From the IMG/VR virus record IMGVR_UViG_3300002143_000276, positions 1 to 46,360 of that record: a DNA stretch of 46,360 bases; one strand, given 5' to 3'. The notes beneath the pieces were generated by a model, which saw only the letters and a program-made list of their open reading frames with translations, did no database searches and was not told where the DNA came from. Positions within the stretch are counted from its first letter, which is position 1; every line of letters begins with the position of its first letter. Shown here one piece after another: positions 22,871 through 30,243 of the stretch. The stretch comes from a virus. A program made the position numbers and the translations under genes.

Positions 22871-23088
22871 TCTTTAACTCCGAAATGCAGTTTAATCTTA
22901 TTTGTATAAGTACTTGCTGGCTCACAATGATCTACGGCATCTGCAACAATCTTGGTGCATTCCCGAACAATCGCCTCGGTAAATTTTCCTAATGCTTCTT
23001 GAGTTCCACATATGTGTGGAACCCCTGTCATTCCTACGTAAAACTCGAGTTCGGCTTGTTCTGCTACTCTTTTCATTAGTTCGTTCAT
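22867..23088 (-). CDS. Small phage protein, HFGV paralogue family (member 2)
   Basis: 73 aa: MNELMKRVAEQAE, FTEAIVRECTKI, C-terminal HFGVKE. ATG 23088 follows AGGAATAAC. First gene behind the promoter at 23113-23142. Confidence 0.78.
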   Translation of the reverse strand: MNELMKRVAEQAELEFYVGMTGVPHICGTQEALGKFTEAIVRECTKIVADAVDHCEPASTYTNKIKLHFGVKE

Positions 23089-23112
23089 GTTATTCCTTTT
23101 CTATATAGAATA

Positions 23113-23142
23113 ATTATAACACAACGTCTAATTAAAGTACAC
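23113..23142 (-). promoter_or_regulatory. Early promoter (GTGTAC-N18-TATAAT)
   Basis: GTGTAC 23142-23137, TATAAT 23118-23113; 24 nt of leader before the ATG. Confidence 0.85.
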
Positions 23143-23150
23143 CGTTTTAT

Positions 23151-23381
23151 TCATTCTTCAATTCCCAATGTAGTTGGATTGTGATCTAATATATTGCCTT
23201 TGTCATCTGAATAGAAAGTAGCATCCTCATCTGTTATTGTGATACACAAATCACTATGACGCAAGTCATAATCAGTATAATCAAAATTGGCTTTATATAC
23301 TCTAAACCGATACCGACCATCAAAGCACCGAATCAATAATCCTTCTACGCCATTAGCTGATTGTTTAATTTGTTTGTTCAT
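23151..23381 (-). CDS. Conserved phage protein
   Basis: 76 aa. RYRFRVYKANFDYTDYDLRHSDLCITI and a terminal ILDHNPTTLGIEE; the pattern FRVY...F.DY.I.H.DL.V.I is common in phage hypotheticals. Overlaps the upstream gene by 4 nt. Confidence 0.75.
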   Translation of the reverse strand: MNKQIKQSANGVEGLLIRCFDGRYRFRVYKANFDYTDYDLRHSDLCITITDEDATFYSDDKGNILDHNPTTLGIEE

Positions 23382-23809
23382 TTAGCTTCTCGTTTCAAAT
23401 AAGAATCTTTAATTGCTCTAGCATCATGCAAGGCATTATGTGGCACCAAAGATTCATATTCAATGCCAAAATCTAGTTCAAATTTAATATTGTGTAGTAG
23501 GTTCAAACACATACCAGGACCAGTAATCAAACTTTCACAAAAGTGTCGGATATCATCTGGCCAATCTGCAATGATGGTGCACTCTCCAACTTCCCACAAG
23601 TATTGTGCCAATGCCTCCTGAAACTGGTGATGAGAGCAAGGGATCATTATTAGATGTGGTACTACATTTTCTTTAACCCAAGGATTGAGTTGATCTGTCA
23701 TCTCGATCTCTTTATAGAATTCTGCTTTAATGTCATCCTCTGGCACTAATGCTATAGAGATTAGTTTTCCCATGAATCCGTTAAACTCTGTATCTAAAAA
23801 CAATCTCAT
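23378..23809 (-). CDS. DEDD-fold 3'-5' exoribonuclease-like protein
   Basis: 143 aa. RLFLDTEFNGF (DxE), TIIADWPDDIRHF (second Asp) and HNALHDARAIKDSY (H-x4-D) give the DEDDh exonuclease set, as in the Rv2179c-like ribonuclease family of phages and bacteria. Probably degrades RNA; DNA cannot be excluded. Confidence 0.82.
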   Translation of the reverse strand: MRLFLDTEFNGFMGKLISIALVPEDDIKAEFYKEIEMTDQLNPWVKENVVPHLIMIPCSHHQFQEALAQYLWEVGECTIIADWPDDIRHFCESLITGPGMCLNLLHNIKFELDFGIEYESLVPHNALHDARAIKDSYLKREAK

Positions 23810-24219
23810 TCTTTAAACTCGCGCAATTCAAAAATATAATGCCCGCCGCGGCGAGATTGAACCCAATTGAGGTGCCACATCATAGTATTTTCCTGCATCT
23901 CACGTATGACAGATTCATTACCCGACCAACCTGCAGTAGAGATATTATACACATACACTTTCTCATCTTTCTTGTATTCGTGATCAGCTTCACTTTCGTG
24001 CCAACCCCAGTTCGACATATACCAAATAGATTTGATAAATTTAAACCATCCTGAGCTATCACTCCAATGCCAGATGCGAACAATCTCTAGCGCAGCTTCA
24101 GTAGGATAACCATCTTCATCAAGAAGATCTTCATACATTAATTCAGCAATACGCTTCTGCGCAGTAGCCTTGTCTTCTTCAAGTTTACGATGAAGTTCTT
24201 GAGTTTGTTCTTTGTTCAT
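23806..24219 (-). CDS. Conserved phage protein, function unknown
   Basis: 137 aa, Trp-rich. Segments ALEIVRIWHWSDSSGWFKFI, YNISTAGWSGNESVI and WHLNWVQSRRGGHYIFEL; the WSGNESVI...W...RRGGHY pattern is one I know from many phages and plasmids. Unassigned. Confidence 0.8.
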   Translation of the reverse strand: MNKEQTQELHRKLEEDKATAQKRIAELMYEDLLDEDGYPTEAALEIVRIWHWSDSSGWFKFIKSIWYMSNWGWHESEADHEYKKDEKVYVYNISTAGWSGNESVIREMQENTMMWHLNWVQSRRGGHYIFELREFKE

Positions 24220-24428
24220 TTAATTATATCGTCTTTTATTAGTTGTTCAAAAGTATTAAACAGCTTATCAAATTTTAATTCATACAACTGTTTCATGCCC
24301 AGTAATATATTGACAATCTGATCAGTGGTCATATCCGACTCTATTACACCTTCAAACAGTGTCTCGATATCAGAAGTAACGTTCCAGCACGCCATAATTT
24401 GTTGCTCTAAATCAAATCGATCGTTCAT
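24216..24428 (-). CDS. Conserved small phage protein
   Basis: 70 aa from ATG 24428 (GGGAGA upstream). MNDRFDLEQQIMACWNVTSDI and LLGMKQLYELKFDKLFNTFE are typical of a small phage family; helical; function unknown. Confidence 0.78.
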   Translation of the reverse strand: MNDRFDLEQQIMACWNVTSDIETLFEGVIESDMTTDQIVNILLGMKQLYELKFDKLFNTFEQLIKDDIIK

Positions 24429-24694
24429 ATCTTCTCCCAATATTTGTTTTTATAATCCCAATGTCTATTATCATATACGGTCAGATGGATTGAGTAGCCT
24501 AATAGCCCCAACTCTATAGTTAGTCCAGAGTGATCACTGCGCATGGTAAAATTTATAGATACCTGAGCAATAGTATTAGATTTCATTATTTGAAATTCAA
24601 AACTTTTGTTTTCAGTTAGACACATACCAGTGTTGTATACATTAGCCCAGCGATCACTGAAAGGATTGTAGAAATGAAAGTTTAAATTAATCAT
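24425..24694 (-). CDS. Conserved phage protein
   Basis: 89 aa, beta-rich. MINLNFHFYNPFSDRW, LTIELGLLGYSIHLTVYDNRHWDY: the LGLLGY...YDxRHWDY ending is conserved among phages. Unknown function. ATG at 24694; stop overlaps the next start. Confidence 0.78.
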   Translation of the reverse strand: MINLNFHFYNPFSDRWANVYNTGMCLTENKSFEFQIMKSNTIAQVSINFTMRSDHSGLTIELGLLGYSIHLTVYDNRHWDYKNKYWEKI

Positions 24695-24698
24695 AAGA

Positions 24699-24839
24699 TC
24701 ACATCAGCTGGTATTTAAGCCATGAATTTATTAGCATACTCTTATAGAGAGATTCATTCATAATAACAAGAAATCTAATTTGTTGTATTGAACAATCATG
24801 CAAAGCATTAAAATAGATATACATAATATCTTCGTTCAT
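24699..24839 (-). CDS. Hypothetical small protein
   Basis: 46 aa (DIMYIYFNALHDCSIQQIRFL...). ATG 24839 lies just after the stop of the kinase gene, whose 3' end supplies GGAGAGGATAAGTA as ribosome binding site. Related in style to other short early phage proteins. Confidence 0.55.
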   Translation of the reverse strand: MNEDIMYIYFNALHDCSIQQIRFLVIMNESLYKSMLINSWLKYQLM

Positions 24840-24842
24840 TAC

Positions 24843-25316
24843 TTATCCTCTCCAAATTTCTTTGAAGCCTTCCTCGCATGTTGGATACTCGAAGTTATCA
24901 ATCATTGCATCAATCACTTTCTGAGGAATTATTTTCCCCGGCCTAGATTGTAACCTCCGAAATAATTCTGCAGGCTCGGGAGTTTCAAACACTATAGCAA
25001 TGTGTTCGTACTCAGGTAGCATTCGAAACTTATTTGCCCTGCTTTTAATAGTTGTGCTCGTCTGATCCCAGATAATATCATTGCCCATTTCTCGAATAGC
25101 TACAACATTTGCAGCCATTAATTTAACTGCGGCCGGCATATATTCTATGAAAATTTCCGAATAGGTTTTTCCCAATCGAGCAGCTTCTAATTCAACCCAA
25201 AAGTCAGTCGATACAATATGACATCCTAATGCCCACACCTGCTTCTTAATCCATGTCGTCTTTCCTGCACCCGGCACGCCGACAAGCTGAAAGCACTTAG
25301 GAATATGTGAGTTCAT
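24843..25316 (-). CDS. P-loop polynucleotide kinase-like protein
   Basis: 157 aa. Walker A GVPGAGKTT (13-21), STDFWVELEA after strand 2, IIWDQTSTTIKSR and IAIVFETPEPAELFRR with the lid Arg in RLQSRPGKIIP. Corresponds to the kinase half of T4 polynucleotide kinase, without the phosphatase domain. Probably phosphorylates 5'-OH ends or a small substrate. Confidence 0.85.
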   Translation of the reverse strand: MNSHIPKCFQLVGVPGAGKTTWIKKQVWALGCHIVSTDFWVELEAARLGKTYSEIFIEYMPAAVKLMAANVVAIREMGNDIIWDQTSTTIKSRANKFRMLPEYEHIAIVFETPEPAELFRRLQSRPGKIIPQKVIDAMIDNFEYPTCEEGFKEIWRG

Positions 25317-25317
25317 T

Positions 25318-25512
25318 TTAACCTATTAATGATTTGCAGATAAAATCACGTTCCTCATCAGGAGAGCGTAAGATCATCTCCTTAACGAGCGTTTCCATAT
25401 AACCCCAACGATAAGCATACATCGCTGCTGTATCAGTAGTCAAGTTCTTCGTGCGCGCATTAAATTTATCAAATGCGTTATTAATTTCAATAGTTTTTTC
25501 AGATCGTGTCAT
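25318..25512 (-). CDS. Hypothetical small protein
   Basis: 64 aa; MYAYRWGYMETLVKEMI and DEERDFICKSL. Coupled by 4-nt overlap to the upstream gene. Not recognised. Confidence 0.65.
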   Translation of the reverse strand: MTRSEKTIEINNAFDKFNARTKNLTTDTAAMYAYRWGYMETLVKEMILRSPDEERDFICKSLIG

Positions 25513-25754
25513 TCTTTAACTCCGTAAAAATGTTGTGCAATCTCCTCGTCTGCTGTGAGCAAAGGACCGCATAGTTCTAAAGGAGTCTTGTGATACAAAT
25601 CATTTATAACTGTCCTACATTCCTCAACAATCAACTCGGCGAACTTTTCATTCCAAACTCTTCCATAATCCGGATGATATTCTCCTGGCATTTGTATTAC
25701 ATTATCTGCAAGTACATCGGCTTGGTCAGCAAGTTGTCGAATTCGTTCGTTCAT
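25509..25754 (-). CDS. Small phage protein, HFGV paralogue family (member 3)
   Basis: 81 aa: MNERIRQLADQAD, KFAELIVEECRTV, C-terminal HFYGVKE. Third copy of the family; the middle part differs most. Confidence 0.78.
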   Translation of the reverse strand: MNERIRQLADQADVLADNVIQMPGEYHPDYGRVWNEKFAELIVEECRTVINDLYHKTPLELCGPLLTADEEIAQHFYGVKE

Positions 25755-26113
25755 TAGATTGTTGCTCCTTTGAAGGCTTTCGGAAGGTGACGCAGGGTGT
25801 TAACTCCAACAATCGCAAGACTGCCATCATCCAGCACCACTATTGCCCATTTGGTATCTTGTTCCAGCGAGCGAACCAGCACCACCCTAGTGGTTGTAGT
25901 AGAGTTACCTCGACCATCATCCCACGTGTCTTGAAACGCTAGCTGACCTGCGACGAATTCTTTAGCCGCCGCTACTTTTTTCGTTTTAACAATTTTATAT
26001 GTTTTCTTATCAATCTTAGCACTAGTCATATCTTCACCTTCTGCCTGTCTGCGATCCATTTCTCTTTGTGCTGCATCGAGGTTGTATTCGTGCGCTTTAT
26101 CTTTCGTTTTCAT
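25754..26113 (-). CDS. Hypothetical protein with charged N-terminus
   Basis: 119 aa from ATG 26113, which has AAGGAAATAAAG; an in-frame ATG at 26134 lies at the transcription start and is a possible leaderless alternative. The N-terminal 60 residues are charged (YNLDAAQREMDRRQAEGEDM, KIDKKTYKIVKTKK), the rest is a beta domain (TRVVLVRSLEQ, AIVVLDDGSLAIVGV). Function unknown. Confidence 0.7.
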   Translation of the reverse strand: MKTKDKAHEYNLDAAQREMDRRQAEGEDMTSAKIDKKTYKIVKTKKVAAAKEFVAGQLAFQDTWDDGRGNSTTTTRVVLVRSLEQDTKWAIVVLDDGSLAIVGVNTLRHLPKAFKGATI

Positions 26114-26139
26114 CTTTATTTCCTTTTTCATCATGAACC

Positions 26140-26169
26140 ATTATACACTAAAGACGAATTAAAGTACAC
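26140..26169 (-). promoter_or_regulatory. Early promoter (GTGTAC-N18-TATAAT)
   Basis: GTGTAC 26169-26164, TATAAT 26145-26140. ATG 26134 is at about -1/+1, ATG 26113 is 27 nt from the -10. Confidence 0.85.
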
Positions 26170-26171
26170 CA

Positions 26172-26366
26172 TTATTTGCCAAAGTTTTCCATCCAAGCTA
26201 GCAGAGAAGCTCGAGCGTCTCGTCGAGTCATTCCGAATCGATCTTCTAGATAGGGAGAAGCTCCGAACATGTTAGTCACGCCGGATTCTCGTAGTGCATC
26301 GAGATAGTTAAACACTTCCTTCTTATCGGGTGTTTCGTAAATTTTTGCATTGCCAACGTAGTTCAT
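26172..26366 (-). CDS. Conserved small phage protein
   Basis: 64 aa. VFNYLDALRESGVTNMFGASPYLEDRFGM then RRDARASLLAWM; the SGVTNMFGASPYL motif occurs in many phage and bacterial small proteins, helix-turn-helix-like. Function unknown. Confidence 0.8.
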   Translation of the reverse strand: MNYVGNAKIYETPDKKEVFNYLDALRESGVTNMFGASPYLEDRFGMTRRDARASLLAWMENFGK

Positions 26367-26373
26367 ATAATTC

Positions 26374-26574
26374 CTAAGTCACTTTAACAATTAAACCGTC
26401 TTTCATTGTCACTTCGGCAAACCATTTGCGTTCATAGGCAGAAGGCCCAACTACGCAAAACTTGCCAGTTGACTTGAATTCGGGACCAAACATCGAAGTC
26501 TCGTTATAACGAAGAGGTTGGCCAACAGCGTTCTTAAGATCTTTCTTTGCTTTATAACCAGATGCTGACATCAT
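26374..26574 (-). CDS. Conserved small phage protein
   Basis: 66 aa from ATG 26574 (GGAG ten nt upstream). MMSASGYKAKKDLKNAVGQPL, FGPEFKSTGKFCVVGPS and a strand-rich end. Recognised as a recurrent phage hypothetical. Confidence 0.75.
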   Translation of the reverse strand: MMSASGYKAKKDLKNAVGQPLRYNETSMFGPEFKSTGKFCVVGPSAYERKWFAEVTMKDGLIVKVT

Positions 26575-26576
26575 TT

Positions 26577-26852
26577 TTACGTGCTCCAATATATTTCAGT
26601 AGACGGATCGCAACAGCGAGGTGTATCGTGAGGGATTTCTATATCTTGACCAGACATTAGATTCTTAACAGTTTTCATTGTAGGACAGAACTCCATGCGA
26701 AAGCTAGTACGAGGATAGTGATGTAAGTGTAATTCATTAACTTCACGCTGCATGCTCGCTTCGTCACGATCCTTCCATACGGTAGTACTAAACAGTCGCT
26801 CGCCGTTCTTCCTGCGACGATCTGTCTTATAGATGTACATAGTATAGTTCAT
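26577..26852 (-). CDS. Conserved phage protein (MNYTMYIYKTDRR family)
   Basis: 91 aa from ATG 26852. TTVWKDRDEASMQREVNEL, MEFCPTMKTVKNLMSG and PHDTPRCCDPSTEIYWS are conserved in a family I recall from phages and gammaproteobacteria. CC pair may bind metal. Function unknown. Confidence 0.82.
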   Translation of the reverse strand: MNYTMYIYKTDRRRKNGERLFSTTVWKDRDEASMQREVNELHLHHYPRTSFRMEFCPTMKTVKNLMSGQDIEIPHDTPRCCDPSTEIYWST

Positions 26853-26854
26853 AA

Positions 26855-27061
26855 TCATTCCAAACCGTAATCAAATTTGATTGTATCCTGAATATACTCG
26901 ATAGAATCCGATCGGTAGATATCGTCAAGAGTTATATCATACCAGCGCACAGACTGCAGGATATCTCGAGCTACAATTTTAGCTATACGCTCGATCGTAG
27001 TTTTAGATACTTCGAGAGGAACCTCAGAGTATACCTCAGAGCACAAGTGATCTATATTCAT
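26855..27061 (-). CDS. Hypothetical small protein
   Basis: 68 aa, helical (TTIERIAKIVARDILQSVRWYD), acidic end. GGAAAACGGAATT before the ATG. Not recognised. Confidence 0.65.
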   Translation of the reverse strand: MNIDHLCSEVYSEVPLEVSKTTIERIAKIVARDILQSVRWYDITLDDIYRSDSIEYIQDTIKFDYGLE

Positions 27062-27100
27062 ATAATTCCGTTTTCCATTGAATTTTTCTGGCGAGATTTT

Positions 27101-27346
27101 TTAGACCATTGACACTTGAACTGATAAGTACTTTCTAGTCTGGATAAATCGAATAGCATATCGATCTGCATCTTCCTTAGTTTCGAATAATACTCCAGTA
27201 GTCTCGTGCGGAGAAGATTTACTATAGTCAATCGTGCGCTTGGGAGGAAGCAGCGAAGTATCCTTACGATCGAGCTCGCGATCCTTACGATAAAGAGTAA
27301 GTAGATAACCATTTCTGGGCTGAATTTTCTGGAGAGATTTTTTCAT
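27101..27346 (-). CDS. Conserved phage protein; start region lies in a tandem duplication
   Basis: 81 aa. NGYLLTLYRKDRELDRKDTSLLPP, SSPHETTGVLFETKEDADRYAIRFIQTRKY and a strand end VQVSMV; a pattern known from other phages. Its first 35 nt and leader are part of a 56-bp tandem repeat, and the overlapping alternative frame (27058-27312) is a shadow. Confidence 0.8.
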   Translation of the reverse strand: MKKSLQKIQPRNGYLLTLYRKDRELDRKDTSLLPPKRTIDYSKSSPHETTGVLFETKEDADRYAIRFIQTRKYLSVQVSMV

Positions 27347-27423
27347 GTTATTTCCGTTTGAAATCCGTTTCTGGGCTGAATTTTCTGGAGAGATTTTTTC
27401 ATGTTATTTCCGTTTGAAATCCG
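27312..27423 (-). repeat. 56-bp tandem duplication of a gene start, with a degenerate third copy
   Basis: Two perfect copies (27312-27367 and 27368-27423) each contain GGAAATAACATG and the first codons MKKSLQKIQPRNG. The upstream copy reads MKKSLQKIQPRNGFQTEIT and its TGA overlaps the real ATG. A decayed copy (GAATTTTTCTGGCGAGATTTTTT) lies at 27077-27100. Confidence 0.9.
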
Positions 27424-27522
27424 TTTAGAACCGCAAAACAATCTAGGGACGCTAAAGGCCTAAAGCCATGGCCACTGCACTCGCCTCTTAAAACCGCCTT
27501 TTACGACCACTACTTCGTGTCG

Positions 27523-27699
27523 TTAATTACTGCTATAGTAAGATGGATCCTCGTACTCGCGCTGCTCTCGTTCATTAGCTACTACTTCTGCTACTACCCA
27601 TGCTACTGGCACACCAAGAGTCTTAGCTATAGTAGCAGGTTCAATACACTCGTCGAGCATCACCTGAATTTCCAAACTAATTTCTGACATTCTGCTCAT
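27523..27699 (-). CDS. Small phage protein with possible helix-turn-helix
   Basis: 58 aa, GGAG nine nt before ATG 27699. VMLDECIEPATIAKTLGVPVAWV looks like a helix-turn-helix, followed by an acidic EREQREYEDPSYYS. 11 nt behind the AAA+ gene. DNA binding is possible. From its stop to 27423 I see nothing coding, only short GC-rich inverted repeats. Confidence 0.65.
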   Translation of the reverse strand: MSRMSEISLEIQVMLDECIEPATIAKTLGVPVAWVVAEVVANEREQREYEDPSYYSSN

Positions 27700-27709
27700 T
27701 GTAAAACTC

Positions 27710-28633
27710 CTAGTTGCAGAGGATATAAGTTGCCATACCCTTCCAGTTCTTGTTACCGGAAGCGCGGATCTTTGTAACCGAGATCAGAGTACGTAGGGAG
27801 ATCTCTTTAGCATCGTCCTTGAGGGAAGTAATCAAGTCAAGAGCTTCCTTCTTGTGGTCAGCGGAGAATTCAGGCATGAACTCTTCTGACATTGATATAA
27901 CTACCATCCGCTCGATCTTCTGGTCTTCGGTCATGCTCAGATCAACCATCATGCTACGTGAGCGGATGGCCTGGTCTATCTTGTCTTGAGCAAGGTTGCT
28001 GATGAAGATTACACGACCCTTGAATTCGAAGCTACGTGGCAGATCGTCTTCCTTGCCAAAACCTGTTTCAGCATTCCAGGAGATGATCCGCTTGCCGTAG
28101 GAGTCCAAAGCAGACTTAAGCAAGTTCAGCGCAACTGGATCGCGGAGGATCGAGTCACAGTCGTCGAATACAATCACCGAGTCTTTGTTTTCGTAGAGGG
28201 TACGATAAAGACCCTTAGGAGTAGAGTAACCCTTAACGGAGGTGAATGAATTACGACGATTTACCGTAGAAGCAACTTCTAGAGCACCGACATCGGTCAG
28301 ATCTTTGAGACCCGACTTGACGAGAGTCTTGTTAACCGTGTAGGTTTTACCAAGACCACCTTCGCCAGTAATAACAGCCGAGGGAGTTAAACCAGATGCG
28401 ATCATTTCGACCAGACCTTCAACGAATTCAAACCGTTCGTTGATGTTGAACTTCTCGGATTTACTGACTTTCTTTTCACCAGCAATTTGGTCAAACGTCT
28501 TTTTCTCACCAGTGATCTTCTTATACATGTGTACGATGTAGTCTTGCTTACCAGTAGAGAACTTGTTCCCGTTGATTACGCAAGAGAACTTGTTCGAAGA
28601 TTTGTTGAAGGTGATTTGTACGTTTGCTGTCAT
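27710..28633 (-). CDS. AAA+ ATPase, phage type
   Basis: 307 aa. Walker A GEGGLGKT (90-97), Walker B VIVFDDCD (153-160), sensor-1 VIFISN, arginine-finger candidates in DQAIRSRSMMVDLSM. The N-terminal 60 residues form a small extra domain. I recall this ATPase from several T4-like and unrelated phages; it may act in replication initiation or DNA remodelling. CAGGAAACC before ATG 28633. Confidence 0.88.
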   Translation of the reverse strand: MTANVQITFNKSSNKFSCVINGNKFSTGKQDYIVHMYKKITGEKKTFDQIAGEKKVSKSEKFNINERFEFVEGLVEMIASGLTPSAVITGEGGLGKTYTVNKTLVKSGLKDLTDVGALEVASTVNRRNSFTSVKGYSTPKGLYRTLYENKDSVIVFDDCDSILRDPVALNLLKSALDSYGKRIISWNAETGFGKEDDLPRSFEFKGRVIFISNLAQDKIDQAIRSRSMMVDLSMTEDQKIERMVVISMSEEFMPEFSADHKKEALDLITSLKDDAKEISLRTLISVTKIRASGNKNWKGMATYILCN

Positions 28634-28669
28634 AATTTGGTTTCCTGTATTATTTGATTTGATAGATCT

Positions 28670-28699
28670 ATTATAACCGGTCGTCTAATTAAAGTACAC
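28670..28699 (-). promoter_or_regulatory. Early promoter (GTGTAC-N18-TATAAT)
   Basis: GTGTAC 28699-28694, TATAAT 28675-28670; 36 nt leader before the AAA+ gene. Confidence 0.85.
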
Positions 28700-28747
28700 C
28701 GTTTTATCCATAGTTGACTAAACTAGTATACTATTCAAATCAATAAC

Positions 28748-28861
28748 TTATGACTTCCCGCGACCCTGCATGAACTCTTCTACCAGTAGAGCAACCATCA
28801 AGATACCGCAAAAAGCCCATAATTCGATGGTCATATAGAATGCATGCAGGATTTCGTTCAT
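28748..28861 (-). CDS. Very small membrane protein
   Basis: 37 aa with one membrane helix (MTIELWAFCGILMVALLVEEF) and a short basic tail. ATG 28861 is two nt after the previous stop, so translation is probably coupled. Small membrane proteins of this kind occur in phage early regions. Confidence 0.5.
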   Translation of the reverse strand: MNEILHAFYMTIELWAFCGILMVALLVEEFMQGRGKS

Positions 28862-28863
28862 AC

Positions 28864-29166
28864 TTACTTAGCCTTCGTGATGGTAACTTTGCCGGGCTTC
28901 TTGGCAGCTTTGATTGCCTGTGACCCGACCGGACCGGTGCGCAGTGCAATCAGCTTAGCTTCCAGTGCCACGATACGATCAGCCTTCTTAGCAACCCGTG
29001 CAGCCTTCTTATCGGCTTGGACCTGTTGCTTAGCAGCCCGTACCTGAGTCCGTTCGTTACGAGCGGTCAGTACCAGATTGGCGATCGTGGTGCGAATCTG
29101 CTTGGCTTCAACAGCCTTTGCCTTGAGTTCGCCGCGGAGGGTTTTGATCTGTGTGATTGTGTTCAT
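28864..29166 (-). CDS. Basic Ala/Lys-rich coiled-coil protein
   Basis: 100 aa, almost entirely helix with many Ala, Lys, Arg (QVRAAKQQVQADKKAARVAKK). Histone-like composition with a Pro/Gly-containing C-terminal end (KKPGKVTITKAK), so nucleic acid binding is plausible. GC-richer than neighbouring genes. Known to me as a recurrent phage hypothetical. Confidence 0.75.
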   Translation of the reverse strand: MNTITQIKTLRGELKAKAVEAKQIRTTIANLVLTARNERTQVRAAKQQVQADKKAARVAKKADRIVALEAKLIALRTGPVGSQAIKAAKKPGKVTITKAK

Positions 29167-29188
29167 GTGTATTTCCTTTAGATTAAAA

Positions 29189-29422
29189 TTAAACAGCTGT
29201 AGTTAAACGTGCTTCCATCATCTCAGAGAGGATGTATTTGGCAATGTTCATATGCTTACGAGCAGCTTCAGCACTTCCCATCACCAACAATTCCTGAGCA
29301 TCCGATAGAACTCCCATAGCAACCATTTCCAAGCCAGACAGGCGAGCCGTAATAGAGCCCATGTATTCCCGTTGGATCGTTTGTGTTGAGATGCCGTAGC
29401 AGTTTGTTTCGAATTCAGTCAT
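29189..29422 (-). CDS. Conserved small phage protein
   Basis: 77 aa. NCYGISTQTIQREYMGSITARLSGLEMVAMG and HMNIAKYILSEMMEARL; found in phages and some gammaproteobacteria as hypothetical. AAGGATAG before the ATG. Confidence 0.78.
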   Translation of the reverse strand: MTEFETNCYGISTQTIQREYMGSITARLSGLEMVAMGVLSDAQELLVMGSAEAARKHMNIAKYILSEMMEARLTTAV

Positions 29423-29453
29423 TTTTCTATCCTTTATTTGATTTGATAGATCT

Positions 29454-29483
29454 ATTATACTCTATAGACGAATTAAAGTACAC
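29454..29483 (-). promoter_or_regulatory. Early promoter (GTGTAC-N18-TATAAT)
   Basis: GTGTAC 29483-29478, TATAAT 29459-29454. Behind it to the right lies a 300-nt non-coding stretch (29484-29783) with the tandem repeat. Confidence 0.85.
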
Positions 29484-29615
29484 CGTTTTTCACTGTTTTT
29501 ACTGTTTTTTTTTATCTTTAGAATCAACAACTTAGTCACACCGCGTATTCTCGGCTCAAAGACCGTTCTCGTGGCTCACGTGATACGCTGGAGGCCTATA
29601 ACGTCGGATCCAGAC

Positions 29616-29690
29616 GGACTTTGAAGGACTTTGAAGGACTTTGAAGGACTTTGAAGGACTTTGACAGGCTTCCAAGGACTTCGACAAGCT
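29616..29690. repeat. 10-bp tandem repeat array (GGACTTTGAA)
   Basis: Four perfect units and a fifth with one change, all in exact 10-bp register from 29616 to 29665, followed by three weaker units to about 29690. The array lies in a 300-nt gap without a gene. Helical-turn spacing suggests a protein-binding array or bent DNA. Confidence 0.9.
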
Positions 29691-29783
29691 TTAGAGCGTA
29701 TTCGGCTCTATACACACACCATAAATAGCTTTCTCTCTTCGTTGACTACCTAAGAAGAGACTCGAGAGGGAGAACTCCGTGCG

Positions 29784-30092
29784 CTATCCTAGTAGATTAA
29801 GGACGCCCATTCCACTACGCACATGACCTACTTGATATCTACTCGCTATATCAAGCAAATGATCCCATTTATTCTTATCGAGCGATCCCGCTATTCCTAG
29901 ACCATGTATGATTGATTTTATATGATGTCTTCTATACCACGTACCTACAAACACGCCATGGACTTCTCTCATCCCTCTTATCTGATTTATATAACAAAGG
30001 TTTACATAATCGGGAAGATTTGGTTTGTTTTTTACATAATGATAGAATTCGTTCTGAGTTCCAGCAATGACGAAGATCTTGTCACGAGTCAT
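29784..30092 (-). CDS. Conserved phage protein
   Basis: 102 aa. DKIFVIAGTQNEFYHYV, IRGMREVHGVFVGTWYRR and a helical end; the pattern resembles a common phage family that I cannot assign. Its ATG overlaps the upstream gene by 11 nt. Confidence 0.78.
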   Translation of the reverse strand: MTRDKIFVIAGTQNEFYHYVKNKPNLPDYVNLCYINQIRGMREVHGVFVGTWYRRHHIKSIIHGLGIAGSLDKNKWDHLLDIASRYQVGHVRSGMGVLNLLG

Positions 30093-30243
30093 CTGACTTT
30101 GGAAGCAGCGCGCTAGTTTTTTCGAGTTCTTTCCACGCCTCTTCTTCCTCCTCGGTTACTGGGAAGATAGGATACTCGACGTCGGGATACTCGTACTCGA
30201 AGTTTGGATCTCGACTCTGGCTGAGTCGACGTTTCTTAATCAT
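30082..30243 (-). CDS. Hypothetical acidic protein
   Basis: 53 aa, basic start (MIKKRRLSQSRD) then acidic, Tyr/Pro-rich (FEYEYPDVEYPIFPVTEEEEE). ATG overlaps the upstream TGA (ATGA). Not recognised. Confidence 0.6.
   Translation of the reverse strand: MIKKRRLSQSRDPNFEYEYPDVEYPIFPVTEEEEEAWKELEKTSALLPKSDDS

Noticed and set aside
27058-27312. 84-codon minus-strand frame overlapping the gene at 27101
   Set aside because: The other frame has a conserved phage protein sequence and a ribosome site; this frame has neither.
28740-28949. 69-codon minus-strand frame
   Set aside because: Overlaps the Ala/Lys-rich gene and the 37-aa membrane protein frame, both of which have better starts and composition.
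29616-29690. CRISPR-like array
   Set aside because: Units are 10 bp without spacers and no cas gene is present.
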